The position numbers were made by a program, and so were the translations under genes. A model generated the notes under the pieces. The model was not told the origin of the DNA and did no database searches. It saw only the letters and a program-made list of their open reading frames with translations. Below, piece after piece: positions 5,916 to 13,093 of a stretch of 20,402 bases of DNA; positions within the stretch are counted from its first letter, which is position 1; each line of letters begins with the position of its first letter. Source of the DNA: Anaerolineaceae bacterium (GTDB lineage Bacteria > Chloroflexota > Anaerolineae > 4572-78); contig JANTHQ010000005.1 in assembly GCA_024762375.1 (NCBI GenBank), positions 1 to 20,402 on the forward strand, given 5' to 3'.

Positions 5916-7018
5916 CATTTATACGCCGGTCGGTAGAACGGGCGGCGGATGATGACCGCTTCTTTCAGTTTGCCGCGAATTTCAATTTGGATTTTGGTAC
6001 CAACTTTGGCGAATTTCGCGGGGACGTATGCATGCCCGGCGAATTTGCCCGCAGTGGGGGCGAAGATGCCGGTCACCACCTCGCCGACGATTTCGCCGTT
6101 GACGGCAACCGGATAGTGTTCGCGCGGCACGCCTTTATCAACCATTTCGAACCCGACCAGCAGTTTTTTGGGGCCTTCCAACTTCACTTTCAGGATGGCA
6201 TCGCGCCCGATGAACGGTTTGTTCAGTTTCAGCGCCCAACCGAGCCGCGCTTCAATGGGGGTCACTTCGGCGGAAATTTCGTGCCCGTACAGCGGGAAAC
6301 TCGGCTCAAAGCGCAGGCTATCTCGCGCCGCCAACCCGACCGGTTTCAGCCCCAGCGGTTCGCCGACTTTCAGCAGGGTTTCCCACATTTCCAGCGCGCG
6401 GCTGGCATCGAAAAAGAGTTCCACACCGTCTTCGCCGGTGTAGCCCGTGCGGCTGATGAGCGTCGGAATGCCTGCCACTTCTCCTTCGGCAACGGTGAAC
6501 CGGGGAACGCCTTCCATGGAGACTTCGGTCACTTTCTGCAGGATTTCAATCGCTTTGGGGCCTTGCAGCGCCATCATATAGGTTTCATCAGAAACATCGG
6601 TGACGGTCACATCGAAACCGTCGGTATGCGATTGCATCCATTTCAGGTCTTTTTCGCGGTTGGAGGCGTTCAGCGCCACAAACCAGCGGTTCGGCAGACG
6701 ATACAGATAGATGTCGTCCACAATTGTGCCGTCATCGTAACAGAGCAGCGCGTAATGGGCATCGTTTACCTGCATCAGGGTGGTGTCCCACGTGCTGACG
6801 TGGTTCAGATAAGCTTCGGCATCTGCGCCGCTGACGGAAAATTGCGCCATATGGTCAATATCGAACAGCCCGGCGGCGTTGCGGGTGGCATGATGTTCTT
6901 CGGTGGGGCCGGTGGGGTATTGCACGGGCATTTCCCAACCGGCAAATGGAACCATTCGCCCGCCGTGCGCCACGTGCCATTCGTACAAATTGGTTCGTTT
7001 TAGCGTTTCGTCTGACAT
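5915..7018 (-). CDS. gcvT: Glycine cleavage system T protein (aminomethyltransferase)
   Basis: This 367-residue enzyme (EC 2.1.2.10) takes the aminomethyl group from GcvH, releases ammonia and makes 5,10-methylene-tetrahydrofolate. Visible segments include GGRMVPFAGWEMPVQY (19-34), AGLFDIDHMAQFSVSGADA (49-67), DDGTIVDDIYLYR with the conserved aspartate at 101, SRTGYTGEDGVELF, and the C-terminal GCV_T_C region around VEGPKKLLVGFEM-like sequence ending RRPFYRPAYK. I chose the ATG at 7018 because it follows AAAGGAG with seven bases of spacing and matches family N-termini. The longer frame to 7165 would translate the riboswitch. It is the first gene after the riboswitch and terminator, so it should be the most directly controlled. 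Confidence 0.97.
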   Translation of the reverse strand: MSDETLKRTNLYEWHVAHGGRMVPFAGWEMPVQYPTGPTEEHHATRNAAGLFDIDHMAQFSVSGADAEAYLNHVSTWDTTLMQVNDAHYALLCYDDGTIVDDIYLYRLPNRWFVALNASNREKDLKWMQSHTDGFDVTVTDVSDETYMMALQGPKAIEILQKVTEVSMEGVPRFTVAEGEVAGIPTLISRTGYTGEDGVELFFDASRALEMWETLLKVGEPLGLKPVGLAARDSLRFEPSFPLYGHEISAEVTPIEARLGWALKLNKPFIGRDAILKVKLEGPKKLLVGFEMVDKGVPREHYPVAVNGEIVGEVVTGIFAPTAGKFAGHAYVPAKFAKVGTKIQIEIRGKLKEAVIIRRPFYRPAYK

Positions 7019-7060
7019 ACTTTCTCTCCTTTGAGTGCAATTCGAATACTCCAACACAAC

Positions 7061-7091
7061 AAAAAAACGAGCGTCCTGATAGAACGCCCGT
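7061..7091 (-). terminator. Riboswitch-controlled intrinsic terminator upstream of gcvT
   Basis: Read on the minus strand, acgggcgttct (7091-7081) pairs with aggacgctcgt (7077-7067) across a 3-nt loop. The 11-bp stem includes two G-U pairs and is followed by seven U. It lies directly after the second glycine aptamer and 43 bases before the gcvT start, the expected place for the expression platform. By family knowledge, glycine binding should prevent its formation and allow read-through. Confidence 0.9.
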
Positions 7092-7094
7092 TGA

Positions 7095-7295
7095 CCCTGT
7101 CCTGTACCTGAGAGATTCACCCCATCCGCAAAGGATGAAAGTTGCCCCGTCGGTGTCTGCTGCACTGCGCAGAACTCTCCAGAGTTGCCGTAACGCGACG
7201 ATACTTTTGCCTGAGAGTGTCACTGACAGCTAACGGGAATAACTGCCAATTTGCCCCTTCGGCGCTCGGCATCGAGTCTCTCTCGCCACGTATAA
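7095..7295 (-). promoter_or_regulatory. Tandem glycine riboswitch (two aptamers)
   Basis: Two consecutive glycine-aptamer cores are visible on the minus strand. Aptamer 1 (about 7190-7291) has GCGAGAGAGACTCG, then CCGAAGGGGCAA (around 7250-7263), then ACTCTCAGGCAAAA (7205-7218). Aptamer 2 (about 7097-7186) has CTCTGGAGAG, CCGACGGGGCAAC (7141-7153) and AATCTCTCAGGTAC (7104-7117). The CGAAGGGGCAA and CTCTCAGG boxes are the hallmarks of this class. The arrangement of promoter, aptamer 1, aptamer 2, terminator and gcvT fits a transcriptional ON switch that induces glycine cleavage when glycine is plentiful. Exact helix boundaries are approximate. Confidence 0.95.
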
Positions 7296-7328
7296 CCAGC
7301 CTGTATTGTTGCCCGTAAGGGCAAGCAA

Positions 7329-7357
7329 AGTGTATCATACAGCAGAGTTGTTGTCAA
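7329..7357 (-). promoter_or_regulatory. Sigma70-like promoter of the gcv operon
   Basis: Minus strand: a perfect -35 TTGACA (7357-7352), exactly 17 bases, then TACACT (7334-7329) as -10. The expected transcript start near 7322 falls about 27 bases before the first glycine aptamer. A small hairpin, TTGCCC/GGGCAA with a 4-nt loop (7309-7324), would sit at the very 5' end of the RNA. The promoter lies downstream of the aldo/keto reductase gene, for which I see no terminator, so some read-through into gcv is possible. Confidence 0.8.
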
Positions 7358-7411
7358 TTTGTCGTTCTATCACCGTCACCATACCTGAGTGATTTCACGG
7401 CGTGCAATCGC

Positions 7412-8386
7412 CTATATAAACCCGCCTGCATTCGGGTCGTTTTGCAAAATTTCTTCTATCTGTTCCAGCACATCAGGTGTCAATTTGGGCAGCACATCCA
7501 GCGCCTTCATATTTTCGTGAACCTGCTCCGGCCGGCTGGCGCCGGTGATGACGCTGGTTACCTGCGGCGTTCGCAAAAGCCAGGCGATAGCCAGTTGCGC
7601 CATCGTGCAACCCAAATCGCTGGCGAGCGCCGATAATTTTCGGGTTTTTTCAACTTTATCCGGCGTCAGGTATTTCTGCAGCCAGCTCATACTTTCCATG
7701 CTCATTCGGCTGCCCGCCGGGATGCCATCATTGTATTTCCCAGTCAAAATCCCCGATGCCAGTGGGCTCCAAACCACCAAGCCATACCCTAAATCGTCCA
7801 CATTCGGCGCGAGTTCATTTTCAACCCGGTGGCGATGGAACATATTGTATTGTGGTTGTTCCACTTGCGGTGGATACAATCCCCATTTTTCGGCGATGCG
7901 GTAGGCGTTGGTTATCTGCGCCGCCCGCCATTCCGATACACCCCAATACAACACTTTCCCCTGCTGAACCAAATCACTCATCGCGCGCACGGTTTCATCC
8001 AGCGGCGATTCATAATCGTACCGGTGGCAAAAATACATATCCAGATAGTCTGTGCCCAGCCGTTTCAGCGTTTTGTGTACCGATTCCATAATGTGCTTCC
8101 GCGATAATCCGCGGTCATTGGGGTCATCGCTCATCGGAAAATACACTTTGCTCGATAGCACCAATTTCGAGCGGTCGAGGTCTTTTATGATGGCGCCCAT
8201 CACCTTTTCCGCTTCGGATTTGCCGTAAATATCGGCGTTATCAAAATAGTTGACGCCGTGCTCCAGCGCGGCTTCAACACATGCTTTGGCGACATCCAGC
8301 CCAACCTGATTGCCATACGTCACCCAAAATCCCAGCGAGAGTTCGCTAACTTTCAATCCGGCTCTACCTAACCGACGATAGTTCAT
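7412..8386 (-). CDS. Aldo/keto reductase, Kv-beta-like (AKR6-type)
   Basis: This 324-residue cytosolic NADPH-dependent oxidoreductase has an (alpha/beta)8 barrel. It starts MNYRRLGRAGLKVSELSLGF, and the catalytic tetrad reads Asp49, Tyr54 (YFDNADIYG), Lys80 (LSSKVYF) and His121 (FCHRYD). Segments such as WVTYGNQ, GLSRKHIMES, VLYWGVSEWRAAQI, PPQVEQPQYNMFHR and WSPLASGILTGKYN closely resemble the Kv channel beta-subunit branch of the family. From memory, the animal beta subunits have Asn at the His121 position, so this one has the ordinary enzymatic residue. The ATG at 8386 has AAGGAG eight bases upstream, while the longer frame to 8497 runs through the promoter. The substrate is unknown. It is divergent from lon. 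Confidence 0.92.
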   Translation of the reverse strand: MNYRRLGRAGLKVSELSLGFWVTYGNQVGLDVAKACVEAALEHGVNYFDNADIYGKSEAEKVMGAIIKDLDRSKLVLSSKVYFPMSDDPNDRGLSRKHIMESVHKTLKRLGTDYLDMYFCHRYDYESPLDETVRAMSDLVQQGKVLYWGVSEWRAAQITNAYRIAEKWGLYPPQVEQPQYNMFHRHRVENELAPNVDDLGYGLVVWSPLASGILTGKYNDGIPAGSRMSMESMSWLQKYLTPDKVEKTRKLSALASDLGCTMAQLAIAWLLRTPQVTSVITGASRPEQVHENMKALDVLPKLTPDVLEQIEEILQNDPNAGGFI

Positions 8387-8430
8387 TCTATCAGCTCCTT
8401 TGAATGTTTTTATGTTTTTACGCACGAGAT

Positions 8431-8459
8431 AGTATAGCAAAAAATCATCAAACTGAAAA
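8431..8459 (-). promoter_or_regulatory. Candidate promoter of the aldo/keto reductase gene
   Basis: Minus strand: TTTTCA (8459-8454), 17 bases, TATACT (8436-8431). The -10 matches consensus at five of six positions and the -35 at four. The predicted start near 8424 leaves a short leader of about 38 bases before the ATG. Confidence 0.5.
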
Positions 8460-8468
8460 ACCTGCACA

Positions 8469-8507
8469 CTAACAGAGCGTTTAGCAAACTCTAACACGAA
8501 TCTAACA
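8469..8507. repeat. Three CTAACA direct repeats at helical spacing
   Basis: CTAACA occurs at 8469-8474, 8491-8496 and 8502-8507, with starts 22 and 11 bases apart, close to whole turns of the DNA helix. The last two share a longer TCTAACA. They lie between the two divergent promoters, and the third touches the candidate lon -35. This is the geometry of an activator or repressor binding array, but no known regulator is recognised. Confidence 0.45.
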
Positions 8508-8537
8508 TTGACCCGCTATACTACCCAATGGTAAACT
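8508..8537 (+). promoter_or_regulatory. Candidate lon promoter
   Basis: TTGACC (8508-8513), 18 bases, TAAACT (8532-8537). The -35 matches consensus at five of six positions and the -10 at four. The start would be near 8544, giving a leader of about 38 bases. I saw neither a CIRCE element nor another heat-shock operator nearby. Confidence 0.5.
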
Positions 8538-8581
8538 AGACATTCGTCCGTTTACCAACATCTCATTGATAGGAGTTGCCT

Positions 8582-11017
8582 ATGTTCAGTTGGTCTAATA
8601 TTACCGATGAAACTCAGATTACAGAAAATAAATTCCCGGAAGAATTATCAATCCTGCCGTTGCGCGGCACGGTGGGATTGCCGTTTATCATAATGCCACT
8701 GGTTATCGGGCTGGAACGCTCCATCCAACTGGTGGATGATGCCCTGGCAAATGAAGAAGTCATCGGGCTGGCTGTATCGAAAGTGCCGGAAAAAGAAAAT
8801 CCTACCCCCGACGAAATTCACCCGGTGGGGGTCATTGCCAAAATTCATCGCCGCATCCGCAGTAAAGACGGTTCGATGCAGATAATTGTGCAGGGATTGG
8901 AACGGTTTACCATTGACGAATGGACACAGACCGACCCGTATCTCAAAGCCAAAATTCGCATCACACCGGATGAAACGGAAGATACCGAAGAATACGAGTT
9001 GGAGATTGAAGCGCTCACCCGCCGCATCACCGAGCTGGCGCGCGAAATTGTCCGCTTTATGCCCCAACTCCCCGATGAGGCCATCGCATTTTTGGAAGAA
9101 ACCGACAATCCACGCGTGCTTTTTTACACCATCAGCGCCAACATGCGAATGGATTTTGAAGACCGGCTGGCACTGCTCATCGAACCCGACCTGCGCACCA
9201 AAATGCGGTCGCTGCTGCGCATCATGACCCGCGAACTGGAAGTGCTAGAATTGAGCGAAAAAATCCAGTCGGAAGCGAAAGAGGAACTCGACCAGTTGCA
9301 GCGCGAATATTTCCTGCGCCAGCAGATGAAAGCCATCCGCAAAGAATTGGGCGAAGCGGACGAAACCGAAGTCGATGTTGAAAACTACAAACAAAAATTC
9401 GAGGAAATCGGACTACCCGAAGAGGCGAAAAAAGAAGCCCTCCGCGAACTGAACCGGCTGCAGAAACTGCCGCCGCAGGCCGCCGAGTATGGCGTCATCA
9501 AAACCTATCTCGACTGGTTGACCGAACTGCCGTGGAATCAACTCACGGAAGACAATCTTGATATTGAACACGCCCGCCAAATTCTGGATACAGACCACTA
9601 CGGGCTCGAAAAAGTCAAAGAGCGCATCTTGGAATATCTGGCGGTACGAAAGTTACGGAAAGAGCGTGATATTACCGAAGACGACGCCGCAGAACAAGAC
9701 CGCGCCGGTGGCTCGATACTGCTGTTTGTGGGACCGCCCGGCGTGGGGAAAACCAGTTTGGGGCGGAGTATCGCTCGCGCGCTGAACCGAAAATTCACGC
9801 GGATGAGCCTCGGCGGGGTGCGCGATGAAGCGGAAATCCGCGGACATCGCCGCACATACATCGGCGCGATGCCGGGACGCATTATCCAAGCCCTCAAACG
9901 CGCCGAAAGCCGAAACCCCGTTTTTATGCTCGATGAGGTGGACAAAGTCGGCAGCGACTGGCGTGGCGACCCCAGCAGCGCCCTGCTGGAAGTGCTCGAC
10001 CCGCAGCAGAATCACGCGTTCCGCGACCACTATCTCGATGTGGATTTCGATTTGAGCGAAGTGATGTTCATCGCTACCGCCAACACGCTGGAAACCATCC
10101 CCGCACCGTTGCGCGACCGGATGGAAATTATCGCGCTGGACGGGTACACCGAATACGAGAAAGTTGAAATTGCGAAGGGGTATCTGGTTCCCCGCCAGAT
10201 AAAAGCGAATGGCCTGCGCCCGGATGAAATAGAATTTACCGAAGACGGGCTGCACAAAATTATCCGCGATTATACCCGCGAGGCCGGTGTGCGCACGCTG
10301 GAACGCGAAATCGGCAAGATTGCCCGCAAAGTTGCCACCAAAGTTGCCGCCAACGAAATCGAACCGGGTACGGCGGTAACGATTGACGCTGACGCCGTGC
10401 GCGAATTTCTGGGCAAGCCGCGTTTCCATTTTGAAGCGGCGATGCGCACCGCAAAAGCTGGCGTCGCCACCGGGCTGGCGGTCACATCGGTGGGCGGCGA
10501 TGTGTTGTTTGTGGAAGCCACGTGCATGCCCGGCAGCGAACGGCTGACGCTCACCGGCCAGCTGGGCGATGTGATGAAGGAAAGCGCCCAAATTGCGCTG
10601 AGTTATGTGCACGCCAATTACGAAAAACTCGGAATCGACCCGGAAAAATTTAAAAATACCGATGTCCATCTGCACGTGCCGGCGGGCGCTGTACCAAAAG
10701 ATGGCCCCTCTGCGGGGGTGACGATGGTCACCGCACTGGTATCGCTGTTCACCGGGCGTCCCGTCCGTGCTGAAGTCGGCATGACCGGCGAAATCAGTTT
10801 ACAGGGGCAGGTGCTGCCCATCGGCGGGTTGAAACAGAAGGTGCTCGCCGCGCACCGCGCCGGGCTGAAAACGGTAATTTTCCCCAAACGGAACGATGCC
10901 GATTTGGAAGATGTGCCGGAAGATATTCGGCAAGAGATGACCTTCGTGCAAGCCGAAACGATTGATGACGTGCTGGCACACGCTTTAACCCCAAAACCGG
11001 AAGCAGTTGAAGCATAA
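8582..11017 (+). CDS. lon: ATP-dependent protease La (Lon)
   Basis: Lon is a homo-oligomeric cytosolic AAA+ serine protease that degrades misfolded and regulatory proteins. The 811 residues are normal for LonA. An N-terminal substrate-binding domain begins LSILPLRGTVGLPFIIMPL, and a helical linker contains EYFLRQQMKAIRKELGE. The AAA+ module has Walker A GPPGVGKT (384-391), Walker B VFMLDEVDK and a sensor region FIATANTLETIP. The protease domain has the nucleophile Ser710 in PKDGPSAG and Lys753 in GGLKQK, 43 residues apart as in E. coli (679/722). I chose the ATG at 8582 because AGGAG lies six bases upstream. A TTG two codons earlier is in frame but too close to that site. The gene appears complete and is followed by a strong terminator. 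Confidence 0.98.
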   Translation: MFSWSNITDETQITENKFPEELSILPLRGTVGLPFIIMPLVIGLERSIQLVDDALANEEVIGLAVSKVPEKENPTPDEIHPVGVIAKIHRRIRSKDGSMQIIVQGLERFTIDEWTQTDPYLKAKIRITPDETEDTEEYELEIEALTRRITELAREIVRFMPQLPDEAIAFLEETDNPRVLFYTISANMRMDFEDRLALLIEPDLRTKMRSLLRIMTRELEVLELSEKIQSEAKEELDQLQREYFLRQQMKAIRKELGEADETEVDVENYKQKFEEIGLPEEAKKEALRELNRLQKLPPQAAEYGVIKTYLDWLTELPWNQLTEDNLDIEHARQILDTDHYGLEKVKERILEYLAVRKLRKERDITEDDAAEQDRAGGSILLFVGPPGVGKTSLGRSIARALNRKFTRMSLGGVRDEAEIRGHRRTYIGAMPGRIIQALKRAESRNPVFMLDEVDKVGSDWRGDPSSALLEVLDPQQNHAFRDHYLDVDFDLSEVMFIATANTLETIPAPLRDRMEIIALDGYTEYEKVEIAKGYLVPRQIKANGLRPDEIEFTEDGLHKIIRDYTREAGVRTLEREIGKIARKVATKVAANEIEPGTAVTIDADAVREFLGKPRFHFEAAMRTAKAGVATGLAVTSVGGDVLFVEATCMPGSERLTLTGQLGDVMKESAQIALSYVHANYEKLGIDPEKFKNTDVHLHVPAGAVPKDGPSAGVTMVTALVSLFTGRPVRAEVGMTGEISLQGQVLPIGGLKQKVLAAHRAGLKTVIFPKRNDADLEDVPEDIRQEMTFVQAETIDDVLAHALTPKPEAVEA

Positions 11018-11056
11018 AAAAGAGAGACGGCGTAACGGCCGTCTCTCTTTTTCTTT
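11017..11056 (+). terminator. Intrinsic terminator after lon
   Basis: AGAGAGACGGC (11021-11031) pairs perfectly with GCCGTCTCTCT (11038-11048) across a 6-nt loop. A/T pairs extend the stem to 15 bp, and a T-rich tail follows. The flanking A and T tracts would let it work in both directions. It begins at the last base of the lon stop codon. Confidence 0.93.
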
Positions 11057-11064
11057 TTCAACCT

Positions 11065-11107
11065 TTGTGAAATTGCGTACATTAAAATTTTGTGATATTA
11101 TTCCTAA
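11065..11107 (+). promoter_or_regulatory. rex promoter with two Rex-like operator sites
   Basis: The promoter is TTGCGT (11073-11078), 17 bases, TATTAT (11096-11101). Two sequences resemble the Rex operator TTGTGAANNNNTTCACAA. Site 1 (11065-11082) has a perfect left half TTGTGAA and a degraded right half. Site 2 (11090-11107), TTGTGATATTATTCCTAA, matches 11 of 14 defined positions. The sites cover the -35 and -10 respectively and lie 25 bases apart, as expected for redox-controlled self-repression. The consensus is recalled, not searched. Confidence 0.55.
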
Positions 11108-11147
11108 TAATTGTTTTTGCTATTTCAATCGGGAATAGGGTAAATCA

Positions 11148-11792
11148 ATGGCAGATTCCATTTCAATGAAAAACGGTAAAATTGTTCCGGACATTGTTGT
11201 AAGTCGATTGCCGCTGTACTTGCGCTCGCTGGCACGGTTGCAGGAAGAAGGAAAAGAAGTTACATCATCGCAGGAATTGGCCACAAGGTTGGGGTTCAGT
11301 TCAGCCCAAATCCGCAAAGATTTGTCGCATTTTGGCGAATTTGGCAAGCAAGGTACCGGTTATAACATTGCATTTTTGCGAGAACAGTTGAAGGCCATCT
11401 TGAATCTTGATATTGAATGGCAGGTCGCTTTGGTCGGCGTGGGCGATTTGGGGCACGCACTGGCACATTACGGCCGTTTCTCGCAAAAAGGGTTTCGTAT
11501 CACCGCGCTTTTTGACAATGACCCGGCGAAAATCGGCATGGAAATAAACGGGGTCGTTGTGCAATCGCACGATGAGATGGTCGAAAGCATCAAAAAAGCG
11601 GGCATCCGAATCGCCATTTTGGCCGTTCCGGTAAAAGTGGCGCAGGAAACGGCTGATAAACTCGTTAAAGCCGGGGTACGGGCAATTTTAAACTATGCGC
11701 CGATTACGCTATCGGTTCCGCCGGAGGTAAAAGTGCAAAATATCGACCCGATTGCCCACCTGCAAAAAATGACATATTACTGCCAGCGATAA
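11148..11792 (+). CDS. rex: Redox-sensing transcriptional repressor Rex
   Basis: Rex is a homodimeric DNA-binding protein that senses the NADH/NAD+ ratio. NADH releases it from operators in front of fermentation and respiration genes. The 214 residues are typical. The winged-helix domain contains VVSRLPLYLRSLARL (17-31), SSQELATRLGFSSAQIRKDL (40-59) and FGEFGKQGTGY (62-72). The Rossmann domain has the dinucleotide loop VALVGVGDLG (93-102) and ALFDNDPAKIG with an aspartate at 123. The C-terminal domain-swap helix ends MTYYCQR. The ATG at 11148 has only a weak AGGG site seven bases upstream. It is monocistronic, flanked by the lon terminator and its own. Other targets are unknown here. Confidence 0.97.
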   Translation: MADSISMKNGKIVPDIVVSRLPLYLRSLARLQEEGKEVTSSQELATRLGFSSAQIRKDLSHFGEFGKQGTGYNIAFLREQLKAILNLDIEWQVALVGVGDLGHALAHYGRFSQKGFRITALFDNDPAKIGMEINGVVVQSHDEMVESIKKAGIRIAILAVPVKVAQETADKLVKAGVRAILNYAPITLSVPPEVKVQNIDPIAHLQKMTYYCQR

Positions 11793-11810
11793 TATTTTTT
11801 ACAAAAATTC

Positions 11811-11843
11811 AAACGCGCCCACAAACGTGTGAGCGCGTTTTTT
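11811..11843 (+). terminator. Intrinsic terminator after rex
   Basis: AAACGCGC (11811-11818) pairs with GCGCGTTT (11833-11840). An inner CAC/GTG pairing lies within, and a run of six T starts at 11838. The minus-strand reading gives the same stem followed by TTGAATTTTT, so it may also stop transcription from the converging mreB. Confidence 0.88.
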
Positions 11844-11921
11844 GTTGCCTGTTTTACGGCGGCGTGGATGTTCCTCTCAGCGCACCGTCATTTCACGTGC
11901 CAATTAAATCATAATCCGACG

Positions 11922-12926
11922 TTAATCGTATGCGCGCGAGCGTTCCAACGCCTGCCGAATTTTTAGCGCCTGCCCGGCTCCCAATGCGACACATGCCATC
12001 GGATTGTCGGCCACATAACACGGCACGCCGGTTTCTTGTGTCATCAGTGTGTCAATATTGCGCAGGAGTGCCCCCCCACCGGTGATGACCATCCCACGGT
12101 CAATAATATCCGATGAAAGTTCCGGGGGTGTTTGTTCCAGCACACTGCGAACCATGCCCACCACAGTGGCCAGCGGCTCGCTCAATGCTTCGGTAACTTC
12201 TTGGGTTGATAGTTTTATGGTTCGGGGCAACCCTGCAATCTGGTCGCGCCCTTTTACTTCCATCGTCAGGTCTTCTTCCAAAGGCAGTGCGCTGCCCAGT
12301 TCGATTTTCACCTGTTCGGCCGTTTGCTCGCCGATGATAAGATTGTATTTTCGGCGAACATAAGCGGCAATTTCCTCATCGAATTTCAAACCGCCGACAC
12401 GCACAGAGCTGGCGGTAACAATTCCATTCATCGAAACGACCGCGGCTTCGCTGGTTCCGCCACCAATATCGAGTACCATATTGCCGGTGGGCGTATCAAT
12501 CGGCATTCCAACGCCAATGGCTGCCGCCAAGGGTTCTTCGATGGTGAACGCATTTTTGCCCACGGCTTTCCGGGCGGCATCTTCCACAGCCCGCCGCTCG
12601 ACACTGGTAACGCCCACAGGAATGCTGACCATCAGTTCCGGCGAGAAAAGGCGGTAGCGTCCGACGATTTGGCGCACATAATAGCGCAACATAGCTTCGG
12701 TAACCCAGTAGTCGGCAATGACGCCCTCGCGCAACGGGCGCGCCACTTCGATGGTATCGGGCACGCGGCCCAGCATGTCAAGCGCTTCTTTGCCGACGGC
12801 AACCGGTTTTCCGTCTTTCACAGAAATGGCGACGATGGAGGGTTCTTTAAAAACGATGCCGCGCCCTTTTACATACACCAGAATATTTACCGTGCCTAAA
12901 TCGATACCTATTTGCTTTTCAAACAT
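11922..12926 (-). CDS. mreB: Rod shape-determining protein MreB/Mbl
   Basis: This 334-residue bacterial actin polymerises on the inner membrane and guides cell-wall elongation. The actin-fold nucleotide motifs are all present: IGIDLGTVNILVYV (phosphate 1, 6-19), the connect region IEEPLAAAIGVG with Glu131, DIGGGTSEAAVV (phosphate 2, 153-164) and GMVITGGGALLRNI (adenosine motif, 278-291). YNLIIGEQTAEQVKIELGSA is a family hallmark. The ATG at 12926 follows GGAG by about five bases. A weak -10-like TAAAAT lies at 12953-12948 without a convincing -35. No mreC or mreD is adjacent, which suggests a stand-alone Mbl/MreBH-like paralogue or a split locus. It converges on rex and follows the ATP synthase operon on the same strand. 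Confidence 0.96.
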   Translation of the reverse strand: MFEKQIGIDLGTVNILVYVKGRGIVFKEPSIVAISVKDGKPVAVGKEALDMLGRVPDTIEVARPLREGVIADYWVTEAMLRYYVRQIVGRYRLFSPELMVSIPVGVTSVERRAVEDAARKAVGKNAFTIEEPLAAAIGVGMPIDTPTGNMVLDIGGGTSEAAVVSMNGIVTASSVRVGGLKFDEEIAAYVRRKYNLIIGEQTAEQVKIELGSALPLEEDLTMEVKGRDQIAGLPRTIKLSTQEVTEALSEPLATVVGMVRSVLEQTPPELSSDIIDRGMVITGGGALLRNIDTLMTQETGVPCYVADNPMACVALGAGQALKIRQALERSRAYD

Positions 12927-13026
12927 TATATCTCCAACAACGCTGATATTTTAGCTCAATCACTGACTGTTTTTGCAAAAATCGGTTGTAGTTTGCCGAC
13001 CATTTGCAAGATGAACTAATCAGAAA

Positions 13027-13060
13027 ATGAGGGTTAGAAACAAGTTCCGTTCCTAACCCC
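13027..13060 (-). terminator. Terminator-like hairpin at the end of the atp operon
   Basis: GGGTTAGAAAC (13031-13041) pairs with GTTCCTAACCC (13049-13059), with one mismatch and a 7-nt loop. On the minus strand the stem is followed by CTCATTTTCTG, a weak U-tract. It lies about 35 bases after the atpC stop codon and before mreB, so it probably ends the ATP synthase transcript, possibly with leakage. Confidence 0.65.
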
Positions 13061-13093
13061 CGTATTTAATCGTTATTTTCCGTTTAACGCAAA

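Noticed and set aside
4024..5952. 642-codon plus-strand open frame opposite gcvPA/gcvH
   Set aside because: The minus strand encodes unmistakable GcvPA and GcvH with Shine-Dalgarno sites. The plus frame is His/Arg/Phe-rich shadow sequence, matches no family, and runs into the heptamer array.
5282..7003. 573-codon plus-strand open frame opposite gcvT
   Set aside because: A shadow of gcvT and gcvH with no ribosome-binding site or family resemblance, and it passes through the intergenic repeat.
7019..7165. N-terminal extension of gcvT to 7165
   Set aside because: It would translate the second glycine aptamer and the terminator. The ATG at 7018 has AAAGGAG and matches family N-termini.
7309..7324. 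Terminator between the aldo/keto reductase gene and gcv
   Set aside because: The TTGCCC/GGGCAA hairpin lies downstream of the gcv promoter and is not followed by a U-tract on the minus strand.
8469..8507. CIRCE heat-shock operator upstream of lon
   Set aside because: The sequence TTAGCAAACTC resembles one half, but no inverted GAGTGCTAA partner follows at nine bases.
8508..8522. Promoter made of TTGACC and TATACT upstream of lon
   Set aside because: Only three bases separate the two hexamers, so they cannot form one sigma70 promoter. The pair TTGACC and TAAACT with 18 bases is used instead.
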